Below, piece by piece: positions 1-9,880 of a stretch of 64,000 nt of DNA. The stretch's first letter is position 1, and each line of letters starts with the position of its first letter. The DNA comes from Tupaia tana. Lineage: Eukaryota > Chordata > Mammalia > Scandentia > Tupaiidae. The DNA is taken from NCBI GenBank assembly GCA_026018925.1, contig JAKSZU010000027.1:2004829-2068828 (forward strand), read 5' to 3'. Under the pieces are notes generated by a model. It was not told the origin of the DNA, searched no databases, and saw only the letters and a program-made list of their open reading frames with translations. Position numbers and translations under genes: made by a program.

Positions 1-231
1 CTCCCTGTGCCAACCACCACGGCAGACACTGCGGACATGTGCTAAGCGTGTGACAGTGCTCTAGGAGCTGGGTCCCTCCCACTGTTCACGCTGACAGACA
101 GAACTCCTCTGCACACCCACTGGAAGGTCCTGCTTCAGAGGAGCAGCCTCATCCATCACTAAAGCGAGCTGTGTCAGCCACGGTCTGGACACCTTGCATA
201 CCAGGGCGTCATTTATTACTCAAAACCCTCC

Positions 232-374
232 GAGGGGAGGGAAGGTGGTGTGGTGGCGGAGAGCTCTGGACGCCCACACAGTCCACTGTGGTTTGAGTCC
301 TGGACCTGGTGGCTTGCTTTCTCATTCTCTCTCTCTCTCTCTGTCCCTCTGTGGTCAAATTAAAATAAGTAAAC
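232..374 (+). mobile_element. tRNA-derived SINE, form B (short)
   Basis: Head with GTGGTGTGGTGG and B-box-like GGTTTGAGTCC, then a CT-rich stretch and GTCAAATTAAAATAAG tail. Its A-rich tail was the target of the next SINE. Confidence 0.75.
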
Positions 375-386
375 AATTCATTTACA

Positions 387-658
387 GGGACCAGCAGTTA
401 GCGTAATGGCTATGTCACCGGACTCCCACGTAGTCGACCGCGGTTCGTGTCCCGGACCCAGAGTGGCTTAAAACTCATGTCGGGCGCGTGTGCGTGCGTG
501 CCTAGGATCCCGAGAGGAGAATGGAGGAGAAGGGATTGCGGCGTGGCCATCCCCCCGGGGGGTGATTTCTCTCTGTCTCTCTGTCTGTCTGGCGAGCACA
601 CGCGCCCTATAGCAAAAACACTCTCCAAAAAAAAAATACATATAATAATAATAATAAT
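387..658 (+). mobile_element. tRNA-derived SINE, form A, full length
   Basis: Intact head (TAGCGTAATGGCTATG), form A body and CGCGCCCTATAGC end with an A-rich/ATA tail. A perfect 12-bp target-site duplication, AATTCATTTACA, lies at 375-386 and 659-670. Confidence 0.92.
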
Positions 659-967
659 AATTCATTTACAAAAAAAAAAAAAGCCACCATCCAAGAGGGC
701 ATTATCTCATTTATAGAAAAAACTTAGAAGCATGGAAATTTGTTGGATTTGTGGAAGAGGAAAAAATTATAAGGATTTAAATCAAAGCCTGTCTCTTTCC
801 TCTGGCTTCTTGGTAAACCCTTAACTTTTTCAATATGCTGAAAGCACTAACACCGTAAACTTCCTCACTCAATTCTACCCATCCCTTAACAAATGACAAC
901 CTTATACAGAGCGTTCTGACCACACTGTCTCCCCTCCCACATCCATCTCACAGAGAAAGTAACTTCA

Positions 968-1215
968 GGGCCAGGAGGCGGCTCAGCAGGGTTAAAGGCA
1001 TTGGGCTCCACATGGCCAACCGTGGTTCAACCCCCAATCTGGAGGCTTGAAAATCACGTTGGGTGAGTGCGTACAAATGCCCCAAATCCCGAGAGAATGG
1101 AGGAGAAGGAACTGAGGCATGGCCATGGCCATCCCTCCTCGTAATGACTTCTCACCTTCCCTGTCTCTCTCCACTGAGCCCATGCACCCTAAGGCAAAAA
1201 CCTAAAAAAATAAAA
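968..1215 (+). mobile_element. SINE form A, older copy
   Basis: Diverged head (GGTTCAACCCC at the B box), form A landmarks AGAATGGAGGAGAAGG and CACCCTAAGGCAAAAACC before an A-rich tail. Confidence 0.75.
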
Positions 1216-1309
1216 TAAAATAATAGTAATAATAATAATTCCAGATGGCATATTAATATGCAAACAATGGGCTAGGTTATAAAAATAAATACACGATTAT
1301 ATTTACTGA

Positions 1310-1495
1310 TGAGCAGAAAGCGGCACAGTAATACAAGTGAACTTACAAGGGGAGGTCCCGCGTCCGACCCCGGGGCTCCCGGTGTGCACCAGACATCTGT
1401 GTGGATGTCTGTAGTCACGTTGGCTCAGGGTAGATCATGGAACTAAGACCTTGTATTTCTTTTTCTCTTTCTCTGAATAAACGTTTTTTTAAAAA
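1310..1495 (+). mobile_element. Possible diverged SINE
   Basis: Head-like GCAGAAAGCGGCACAGTAA, a B-box-like GTCCGACCCC and a CT-rich then A-rich end suggest a diverged tRNA-derived element. The body does not match forms A or B. Confidence 0.35.
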
Positions 1496-1504
1496 ACACA
1501 ACTA

Positions 1505-1695
1505 TTTATAGTCTTTACTGCATGCAGCATATTGCTCTAAATGCTTAAAACAACCTTATAAAATACAATAGATTCCACCGTTCTCCTAGGTTATAGATAA
1601 GAAACTGAAGCACCAAAAGTTTTAACAATTTTTGGAAGGCCAAATAAGTGGGGATCTAGCATTCAAATCGGGGTGCCTGGCTTCACAACCCACGC
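1505..1695 (-). mobile_element. MIR
   Basis: Antisense MIR core: GATAAGAAACTGAAGCACC followed by a diverged AATAAGTGGGGATCTAGC segment, matching the mammal-wide MIR consensus. Confidence 0.75.
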
Positions 1696-1704
1696 TCACC
1701 ATTT

Positions 1705-1890
1705 TTTTTTTAATATTTAAGTTTTTTTATTACACCAAAGAGCCCATGTGTACATAAGAGACACAGAGAAAACACCCCCAGTGTGGCCTGGCCACATCAG
1801 TCCTTGTTCCTCCAACACTCCACCCCAACAGGATTCTGTGCAGAAGCACCACACCTGGCTGAGCGACCTGCTGGCCCAGGCCCAAACTTC
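1705..1890 (-). mobile_element. Possible old SINE, family C
   Basis: T-rich start, then AAGAGACACAGAGAAAAC and a run of weakly tRNA-like sequence ending CTGCTGGCCCAGG; strongly diverged. Confidence 0.4.
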
Positions 1891-1984
1891 AGCCATGCGG
1901 CATCCCGTCTCCTCAGCCCGGGTTTGAGCACTGCACTGCAGGGCCGGCCCCACAAGCCATGCAAGACCTTGGGTGTACAGGGCT

Positions 1985-2170
1985 TCTCATTTAACCCTCC
2001 CAACTCTGTGAGCTCAACATAGCAATCCAAATCAATCCAACTGACAGATAAGAAACAGAGGCTCACAAAGGCGAAATCACTGGCCTACAGTCACACAGCT
2101 TTAAGTGGCCAAGGCATAATTTGAATCCATGCTATCCAGTTTCACACCTCCAAGCTGTTAATATTCTATC
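1985..2170 (-). mobile_element. MIR
   Basis: Antisense MIR: TCATTTAACCCTCCCAAC, AGAAACAGAGGCTCAC and CACACAGCTTTAAGTGGCC in the expected order. Confidence 0.85.
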
Positions 2171-2237
2171 ATGTTAAAGGATACAAATTACAGGAAGACA
2201 AGTGATACCAATTTATGTATTTTAAGATAGTCAATTG

Positions 2238-2507
2238 CTGGGAACCAGCAGTTAGCGTAATGGCTATGTCACTGGACTCCCATGCAGTCAACCACGGTTC
2301 GCGTCCCGGACCTGGTGGCTTAAAACTCACACTGGGCGCGTGTGCGTGCGTGCCCAAGATCCCGAGAGGAGAATGGAGGAGAAGGGATTGCGGCGTGGCC
2401 ATCCCCCCTGGGGGGTGATTTCTCGCTTTCTGTCTCTATGTCTCTGTCTGTCTGTCTGGCGAGAGCACGCGCCCTATAGCGAAAAAACCTCTCCAAAAAA
2501 AAAAAAA
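2238..2507 (+). mobile_element. SINE form A, full length
   Basis: Complete form A copy with poly(A) tail. A 14-bp perfect target-site duplication, AAGATAGTCAATTG, lies at 2,224-2,237 and 2,508-2,521. Confidence 0.92.
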
Positions 2508-2529
2508 AAGATAGTCAATTGTTTTTGAA

Positions 2530-3400
2530 CATTTCTAGACTATATATAAGTTCTGCTTAAAACTGTTTAAATATGAAAGCACGTTATGGTACTGAAAACC
2601 TGAAAGCATTCCCTCAGTGGTTCAGAATAAGGGAAGGGAGAACTGTGTCCTTTTCTCCCGAAGCCATCGCGGAGGTATTCGGGGCCACAGAACAGATTCA
2701 AGCGGGCACCACAGTCCGCTCACAGCCAACCTCTCCCTCCTCAGTGGAGAACGAGAGTCAGCTTTTTTCCCCTGCTCTCCTTCCTAAGAAAGCAGAAACA
2801 GAAGCAATACCTAAGAGCCCCCCCTACTTTGGGCAATTCTCTTCATCTGCTAGCATTCTTAAACAGCAGCTGACAGACAGACTAACTTTCCAACGCTATG
2901 TCATCAGGAAGCAGGTGTATAAATGCACTCAATATTCTTTGTTCCGGTGGAGAGTGGATGGGTCTTTCTTAGATCTTTACAAGACAAAGGAAACCGCTGC
3001 GAAGAGTGACTTTCAGCACCTCCAGGCACGAACAGTACCGCTTTCAAACGCCGTAATTAGACCATGTACCTCCTCTGCAGTCACAGCTTTATTTCGGGAA
3101 TGTCTCCCACCAGCCACCGCCCACGGGGAGACCGGGCGATGGAGCCGTGCCCAGCACAGACCCGGCAGGGCCCCGCGGTCCCGGCGGCACAGACCCTGCC
3201 CGTGAAAAACCTCGCTCTGCCGACCACGCACACGGAGAGCCAGCCAGCCGGCGAGCCGAGCCGCAGCTCTGTGTCGGTCCCATTTTACAAAGCAGAAGAG
3301 AAAAGGGGAGGAACTGCCATTTGTTCCCATGTCTATCGCAGCATCTTGCAGCTCACTTACAAAAAGAAATGACGGAACACGAAGTCACGAAGCAGGTGTA
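2530..3400. other. Unique sequence left of the CpG island
   Basis: Mostly non-repetitive, of moderate GC, rising in CpG towards the island. If the MEDE exon is real this is its first intron on the minus strand. A 210-codon open frame on the plus strand (2,573-3,205) has no recognisable domain or repeat and is not called a gene. Confidence 0.5.
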
Positions 3401-3936
3401 GAGAACGAGCGCAGGTTCGAGCAAAGCAGGAGATGGACTCGGACTGCCCGAGCCTTCCCGCCCGAGGAGAGCAGCTGCCGCTCCCGCAGGCCCAGGGCGC
3501 GCCAGCGTGCAGCTCCCGGAGCTCGGCGGCCCGACGGGTTCCGCCGCCTCCCGGGCCAGGTTGTGAAACAGGGCGGGACGCGCAGGGAGGAGACGACCAG
3601 CACTCCAGAGGGAGAGTGGTTTTCTGGGAACTGCAACAGCCTGGGCCGGCCAGTGCCGTTCTGGGCCTTAGACACGACCCGGGCGCACCCCGCGCCCCGG
3701 GGACTCCGTGCGGACAGCCTGGAACGTGCGTCGCATCGCGACTCCCTGGCCCGGAAACGTGCCCCGCTCCCCACGCGAAACTGGGCCAAAATCCCCGGGA
3801 CCCGGATCGCGATCGAGACCGGCACCGGGACCCGGGCGCCGCCGCAGGTCCCGACGCCTGCGGCACCCACTGGACGCGCGGCCGCGGGGCGCGGAGGGGA
3901 CGGCAGGGCGAGACCCCGACGCGCGCCCGCCCTTAC

Positions 3937-3949
3937 CTTCATCTTCCAT
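3937..3949 (-). CDS. First coding exon (MEDE...) of an unidentified gene
   Basis: On the minus strand ATGGAAGATGAAG is followed directly by GTAAGG, a near-ideal splice donor, so exon 1 would code for Met-Glu-Asp-Glu plus one base of the next codon (phase 1). It sits inside the CpG island, about 540 bp downstream of the ETS/NRF1 cluster, as expected for a 5' UTR plus first coding exon. The context at the ATG is only moderate (C at -3, G at +4). The next exon is beyond the left edge. Proteins known to begin MEDE with a following codon starting in G include SZRD1 (MEDEE) and TCEA1 (MEDEV), but I cannot check their exon boundaries here, so no symbol is given. The alternative is that this ATG lies in a 5' UTR and is not used. 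Confidence 0.45.
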
Positions 3950-4486
3950 CGGAGCTGGCGCGGCGGCCGGCAGTCTAGTGGCGGCCGCGGCCCCTGGCGA
4001 GCGGAGGGCAGGCGCCCGGGCCAGGCCTCACCCCCGCGCCCGGCCGCGCGTCCCGGCGGCTCCCACCACCCCCAGCAGCGGCATCTGCAAGACAAACCGG
4101 AGAAGGCGCTGACGCCGGGGCCCCGCGACCCGCGCCCGCTCGCCGGGGCGGCGCCCGCACGCCCCTTCCCCGGGACTGGAAGTTTCTGGAAACGGCGGGG
4201 GTGCCGCGCGCTCCCGAGCCCGCCCGCCCTCGGCACGGCGGACTCACCCGCGGAGCCGGCGGAGCGCCCGCGCCGGCGCCCGGAGCTGCCCCGGCCGGAG
4301 GAGCGGCGAGGGCGGGCGGCGGCGGCAGGCACGACGACGGCGACGGCGACGGCGTCCCTGTGGCCCGGCCCCGGACTCCGCGCTGCTCCCGCCCGCCTGC
4401 GCCGCCTCGGCTCCCGCTCCGCCTCCCCGCCGCCCGCCGCCCGGAGCCCCGCACCGCCCGGCGCCGCCGCGAGCTTTGTCGCTCCC

Positions 4487-4537
4487 ACTTCCGCTGCGAG
4501 GCGCGCGCAGGCGCACTGGGCGGCGGGGCCGGAAGTG
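4487..4537. promoter_or_regulatory. ETS / NRF1-like / ETS core promoter cluster
   Basis: ACTTCCG at 4,487-4,493 and CCGGAAGTG at 4,529-4,537 are ETS/GABPA-type sites in opposite orientations. Between them GCGCGCAGGCGCAC (about 4,503-4,516) resembles the NRF1 palindrome. Paired facing ETS sites with NRF1 are typical of TATA-less and often bidirectional promoters, so the transcription start of the minus-strand gene is inferred to lie near 4,450-4,490, which would give a 5' UTR of about 500 bp before the ATG at 3,949. Confidence 0.6.
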
Positions 4538-5286
4538 CGGACGGACGCCGCCGGAGGGCGCGGGCCGGGAGGGCGGCTCGCCGCGGGTGGCCGGAGCGGG
4601 CGCTGCGCGGACGCCGGCGACCCTGGAAGCCCGCGGAGGGTCCTCCGCGGCTGCCCCGGCGAGTCCTCAGCCGCCGCCCGCGCCCTCCCGGGAGTCGTGG
4701 CCGCCGTCCCCGGGCGTTGAGGGCTGGCCACCGAGTGGACCGTGGAGCCTCGGCCGCCCCGCGGCGTCACAGTCTCGGGCGACGCGAGGGCGTGGGGAAG
4801 GGCCGGCGCCGAGAGGCGACCGCGCGCCCAGCCTTGGCCCCCGCGGGCTTCGCGGGCGACCCCGGGCCCCTGCCTGGCGGGGTGGGCCTCCCCGCGCTGC
4901 CGGGGAAGGCGGCGGGAGCCCGTGGGCCCGCGGACACGCCACCTGCGCAGGGACTCGTCTAGCCCGGAGTGATTTCAGACGACCGGGGTGCGCAGCCCCG
5001 GTGGCCGGCGAGCCGCGGGCCTGCTCTGAGCCGCCAGAGGGCAGCGCCGCACCTGCCGCCCTGCGAGGGCGACGCCCGGGTCCGCCGGGGCCCGCCCTGC
5101 ACGCGGGGCCGCGCCCCGACCTGGTGTCCGGAACGAGGCCCCGCACGGTCCGCACCGAAGAGCGCACGGGTTACCTGCTTGCCTGTCTGCGCCCAAGTAA
5201 TGGGACACACGTCAGGTTTACCTTTCTCTAAAGATGGAGACTGTACTCCGCGAGGTCAGTTTTACATTTCAAAGATGAACCCTTAA

Positions 5287-5557
5287 TGGGGCCGGCAGTT
5301 AGCGTAATGGCTGTCGCTGGACTCCCACGTAGTCGACCGCGGTTCGAGTCCCGGACCCGGCGGCTTAAACTCATGCCGGGCATGTACGTGCCCAAGATCC
5401 CAAGAGGAGAACGGAGGAGAAGGGATTGCGGTGTGGCCATCCCCCCTGGGGGGTGATTCCTCGCTTTCTATCTCTCTGTCTCTGTCTGTCTGGCGAGCGC
5501 ACGCGCCCTATAGCAAAAACCTCTCCAAAAAAAGAAAAAAAAAAAAAAAAAAAAAAA
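5287..5557 (+). mobile_element. SINE form A, full length, beside the CpG island
   Basis: Box A TAGCGTAATGG at 5,300-5,310 and a consensus box B GGTTCGAGTCC at 5,341-5,351 look like a functional pol III promoter. It has a long poly(A) tail and an approximate target-site duplication, AAAGATGAACCC, on both sides. It was inserted about 90 bp outside the island edge. Confidence 0.92.
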
Positions 5558-5800
5558 AGATGAACCCATAAGAACAATCACACGCGAAGACACTGCTATC
5601 AAAGAGTCTAGTCCTGGCTACTCCCTGCGATCCCCTTCTGCCTTGCAAGCTCGTGCTTTTTGTTTGCACACGGGCATTGTAAGCCTGTAATTTGTACAAT
5701 GTGCCATGCTGTGTCTTTCTCAATATTTAATCAGCTTGTAAGAATTATCTACCATAGTTTTGGACTCTTGATTTACAGTGTATTAAAAACAAAAACCATT

Positions 5801-5898
5801 GGCGCCAGCAGGCAACATAGTGGTTAAGGGTGCTGGACTCCCACGTGACTGGACCGTGGTTTGAGTCCTGGACCTGGCAGCTTGCTTCATCTCTCTCC

Positions 5899-5942
<44 letters not shown>

Positions 5943-5997
5943 GATAAAACTAAAATATAAAAAAAGTTAAGTAAAATAATTCCTTTTTAAAAAAAAA
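5801..5997 (+). mobile_element. SINE form B
   Basis: Head GCCAGCAGGCAACATAGTGG, B box GGTTTGAGTCC, a (CT)n expansion at about 5,890-5,942 and an A-rich AAAATAATTCC-type tail. Confidence 0.85.
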
Positions 5998-6608
5998 AAT
6001 CTAAGGATATTCCATGATATGAACACTATTTGATACTAATATATGGACTTTAAAATAGTGGATAATGTTGCTCATTAATTCATAATTAACTCCCCCGAAG
6101 ATTATTTTTAAGTTTACTATTTTTCATAAGTGAGGTAAAGAAAAGCACCCTCAACATGGCCTCAGAGTAGTCTGCACACTCAGCTTTCAGCCCCTCAGGA
6201 TCACAACACCCCCTCACCCCCAGCCTTTCTGCCCATGGCTGGCAGGGAGAGCACCGTGGGTATGGAATGCAGACCTTCCCTTTGGCCTCCAGCACTGCAG
6301 AGCTTTCTTCCTCCCTGCCCCAGCTCAGCTGGGCCTCCCCACAAAATGTGGAGGTCTGTATTTAAATCCCTAAAGTGACTTAGGTTAAAACTTTTTGGTT
6401 GCCTAAACTTTGAAAGCCATTGTCCTGTTGTTAAACCAAAGAAGAAATGGATAAAACCAGCTTTGCCCAGAAGAACTGCTACATCATTCTTAATCCACTG
6501 TCATCTCAGGACTCCTAGGCTTGGGGGCAGCACAGAGCCTGAAATTGTATCTGGTTGAACCACCACTTAGCTGACCCTTGAGCTTCGTCAATGTATCTCT
6601 ACAAAGTG

Positions 6609-6818
6609 ACCCTCTTTTTTTTTAGTTTATTTCTTCCATGAGTGAGACAGAGGCAGTACTGCTAACAGTCTTGGTGCCACAGTACACCCAGCGCTGCAGC
6701 CAGTGCCAGACCATGGGCAGATGCACCTGTGTACTCATGGACGTCTCCAGATCGAACCTAGACCCTTCCACGTGGGGCAGCCTCCCGGAGCAGCAGGTTT
6801 TTCTGCTGTGCCAGCATC
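6609..6818 (-). mobile_element. Old SINE, family C
   Basis: Begins TTTATTTCTTCCATGAGTG and ends near CAGCAGGTTTTTCTGCTG. It shares the ATTTC..CCATGAG start with the copy at 46,450, suggesting an older SINE family distinct from A and B. Confidence 0.5.
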
Positions 6819-7018
6819 CCGCCCCATCCTCCATGCTGTGCCTCAGCACCTCACCCACCAAACTAGCTAGCATGGTCAGCACCAGCTTGGGCTTCTCGTG
6901 TATGTAAGGATAGCCTTTGCCATGTAAGAACATATTCTGTACGTGGAAGGTAGCGTTTATGAGTGTTATTCACCGAGCAGTGAAGGACGCATGGGCCCCG
7001 AGTTTCAGGAAGCCTTTT

Positions 7019-7553
7019 CCCTCTCCCAGCACATCCTCCTCAGACTACTTGACCGCCACTAAACTAATACGGCCATTCCTGCCCCGCCACCTTGAAGGAG
7101 AGAAACCAAAATACATACCCACTGCTACTGTAACTTGTATGTACACATACACACGGTCTATATTGTGTATACATACTCCCACATACCCACTACCCTTCTT
7201 TCTCCCAGCACATCCTCCTCAGACTAGCTAACCTCCACTAAACTAATACGGCCATTCCTGCCCCGCCACCTTGAAGGAGAGAAACTAAAATACATACCCA
7301 CTGCTACTGTAACTTGTATGTACACATACACACGGTCTATATTGTGTATACATACTCCCACATACCCACTACCCTTCTTTCTCCCAGCACATCCTCCTCA
7401 GACTAGCTAACCTCCACTAAACTAATACGGCCATTCCTGCCCCGCCACCTTGAAGGAGAGAAACTAAAATACATACCCACTGCTACTGTAACTTGTATAT
7501 ACACATACACATGGTCTATATTGTGTATACATACTCCCACATACCCACTACCC
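7019..7553. repeat. 179-bp tandem repeat, three copies
   Basis: Three head-to-tail copies of a 179-bp unit, registered by AACTAATACGGCCATTCC at about 7,062, 7,241 and 7,420. Copies 2 and 3 are nearly identical, copy 1 slightly diverged at its left edge. Units hold an alternating-purine-pyrimidine stretch (GTATGTACACATACACA) and no recognised gene. Confidence 0.93.
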
Positions 7554-7877
7554 TTTCTCTCATGAGACTGTTGTAAAGATCTCATAAAGTGAAGACATAT
7601 TGTAAATTATAAACCCTATTAAAGAGTAAGATTATCATACACAAAAGTCCAAGTACTAGCTAACTACAGGAAGAATGGTGGCAATAAATACAAGTTTCAT
7701 CTTATTTCTTCCTTAGAAATAAATGCTCTAAAATTCCTACTCTCATTATGTTCTGAATACTTAACCTACAAAATTAAACATGTGATGTAAAATGTGGTCA
7801 TGAACAGAGGAAATTTGTGGGACTTCTCTGTTTGGGGGAGAAATTACAGATAGGGAAGATTAAAAAGAATAGTCATG

Positions 7878-8072
7878 GGGCTGGCAGGTGGCATGCTGTA
7901 AGGGTGCAGGAGTCCCACATGGCCGACCGAGGTTCAGGTCTCGGCCCTGACGGCTAGCTTTCTCGCTGCTCTCTCTCTCTCTCTTTCTCTCTCTCTCCCT
8001 CTCCCTCTCACCCTGTCCCTCTCTGGTCAAATTAAAATAAATAAAGTTAAATGAAATAACTCTTCTAAAAAA
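7878..8072 (+). mobile_element. SINE form B
   Basis: Head GGGGCTGGCAGGTGGCATG, CT-rich centre, GTCAAATTAAAATAAA tail; ATAGTCATG occurs on both sides as a short target-site duplication. Confidence 0.85.
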
Positions 8073-8164
8073 TTAAAAATAGTCATGATGTTCTAGTTTT
8101 ATTTATACCTTGCCTTACTCCACAAAGGATGTGAGGCTTCTTGTTTTTGTTTACATTTTCGTTG

Positions 8165-8352
8165 TTTATTTGGGGTTTTGTTTTAAGACAGAGTACCCCT
8201 GAGATAGGGTGCTGCCTCCTTAGCCTCTGAGTAGCTTGGAAGCACACACCTCATTGTTTAGTGTTTGGTTTATACCAGATTCAAACCTGGGCCTCCAGGG
8301 TGGCCCTGGTGTCTTTAGAACATCTTAGCATGTGCCACTGAGGCTGGGCCAG
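8165..8352 (-). mobile_element. Chimeric tRNA/7SL (Alu-like) SINE
   Basis: Read on the minus strand, a tRNA-like 5' part (GCCTCAGTGGCACATGC, B-box-like GGTTTGAATCT) is followed by a 7SL/Alu-like part (AGCTACTCAGAGGCTAAGG and ACTCTGTCTTAAAACAAAAC). The same order, tRNA head plus 7SL body, is known in treeshrew Tu SINEs and rodent B4. It is the only such copy I see in the window and it looks old. Confidence 0.6.
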
Positions 8353-8489
8353 CATCGGGTTTTTAACATCAGATTTGATAGTTGGTGTTTTTATAAACCT
8401 GTATGATAAAGGAGTACGTGGTCCTTTAAGGTTTAAAAACTAACACTTAGAAATAGTTATATTGAAATATTTCTTCAATTAGTCAATGT

Positions 8490-8660
8490 CTTTTTTTTTA
8501 ACTTATTTCCTTCCTTCCAGAGAGAGACATAGAGAAGCACCTCAGCAGAGTCTTCACACAGCACAGCTGGCATGTCGAGGCCGACCCAGGACAGGGACCA
8601 GAACCCCCACGCGGGCTGCAGCACCCCAGTTACCTGAGCCGCCGTGCCTGGACCTAAGGT
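8490..8660 (-). mobile_element. Old SINE, family C
   Basis: T-rich start, TTATTTCCTTCCTTCCAGAG, short purine stretch, and a diverged antisense tRNA-like end; no clean target-site duplication. Confidence 0.45.
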
Positions 8661-9173
8661 CGTCTTCTAAAGGCCCTTTTAGCATTGTTCAAAGATCAGG
8701 TTAGTCGTGAAGGACTTTTGCCTAGCTGCTAGAAGATAAATTACCGTTTTATTTTTTTTAAGTTGAACCTTTTAAAAACATTTTAAGACACAACGTTATG
8801 TTTTTATAAACTAATCTACTCCAGCAGAAGTATTTTTCCTCTTATAAGACAAAGAACAAGCTAAGTGTCAAGTTTGGTGAAATATATTTGCTGTGCTTAG
8901 GGTGTCCCCCCAGAATTAATGTAGTGGAATCTGGTTGGATTGTACAGGTATTAAAAAAGACCTAATCTGAGGAAAATGATTAGGCATCAAGATAGGAGCC
9001 CTGCGATTCAGTCCTGGTGGGTTTATAGGGAGAGGACTGGCTCAGGCACAGATGTGTGGGCACAGGCACTCTCGAAATGTGATCCTCTCATGGTCTTGGG
9101 ACCAAGAAGATCTTACTAAATGTGACTTGACTTGGACCTTCAAAGCTATGAGCTAAATAAACCTTTATTCTCT

Positions 9174-9256
9174 TTTTTTAAAAAAGAATTATTTTATTTA
9201 ACTTCATTTATTTATACATTTTTTCATTTTAATTTGACGAGAGAGAGAGAGAGAGG

Positions 9257-9288
<32 letters not shown>

Positions 9289-9371
9289 AGAAAGCCACCA
9301 GGTTCTGGACTCGAACTGTAGTCGCCCACGTGGGAATCCAGCGCCTTAACCACCACACCATCTGCTGGCCC
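9174..9371 (-). mobile_element. SINE form B
   Basis: Antisense copy: AATTTGACGAGAGAGAG start of the (GA)n centre at 9,240-9,292, then GACTCGAACTGTAGTCGCC and CCATCTGCTGGCCC. A 17-bp imperfect target-site duplication, TAAACCTTTATTCTCTT, flanks it. Confidence 0.88.
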
Positions 9372-9724
9372 GTAAACCTTTGTTCTCTTAAATTACCCAG
9401 ATTGGTATTTCCTCTTATTAACGACAGGGTAAACTAGGACGACAGTTTTATTGCAAAGAGTGTCATGTGGAATTAGTGTCTATCAACTGCCTGATAGGAT
9501 TTCTGTAAATATGTTTGGGTCCATATCTTAGCAGTGCTGGAAAAGTAAAAGTTGGAAGCAAGAATAAAAACTGAAGGGGTCAAATATGAGCTCTATCCAG
9601 CTGGTACCTTACAGATGTTGTATTGCCCACAAAGTCTATAGTCCCTGCCACACGTGCTAGGATTTCAGACAGGAAAATGAGTAGGAGAAACTAAAGCGGA
9701 AAAGTTTAAATATACTCTCTTCTT

Positions 9725-9880
9725 TTTAAGTCTTTGCTTATTTCACTCATGCTAAAGAGTACCTACTCACAAGAGAGAGACGCCTCCGTGCCACAGCCCC
9801 CCTCCCTAGCTCTTCAAACCCTCGGGTCTTGGGCAAGTATGCTTGCACCCAGTGTGTTTTCTATCCAGCCTGGAAACTCT
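9725..9880 (-). mobile_element. Possible old SINE, family C
   Basis: TTTGCTTATTTCACTCATG followed by CACAAGAGAGAGACG resembles the family C start; the rest is too diverged to assign firmly. Confidence 0.3.

Larger units (their letters stand above)
3400..5200. promoter_or_regulatory. CpG-island promoter
   Basis: About 1.8 kb of very GC-rich, CpG-dense sequence, sharply different from the CpG-poor flanks. It holds a minus-strand start codon followed by a strong splice donor near 3,937-3,949 and a cluster of ETS and NRF1-like sites near 4,487-4,537. This is the usual make-up of a housekeeping-gene CpG-island promoter without a TATA box. The minus-strand gene reads left, out of the window. The plus side (4,540-5,200) could carry a divergent first exon, but I found no convincing plus-strand donor there. 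Minus-strand donor-like sites near 5,177 and 5,221 could belong to upstream noncoding exons. Long open frames in this stretch on both strands reflect GC composition. Confidence 0.88.

Noticed and set aside
387-470. tRNA gene
   Set aside because: A and B boxes belong to SINE heads; there is no full cloverleaf or acceptor pairing, and the sequence recurs about 70 times with retroposon tails.
2573-3205. 210-codon plus-strand open frame
   Set aside because: No family resemblance, no splice support, and it runs into the CpG-rich edge; likely chance.
3329-4962. Long overlapping open frames across the CpG island
   Set aside because: GC-rich DNA has few stop codons; translations are Ala/Arg/Gly/Pro-rich on both strands with no domain.
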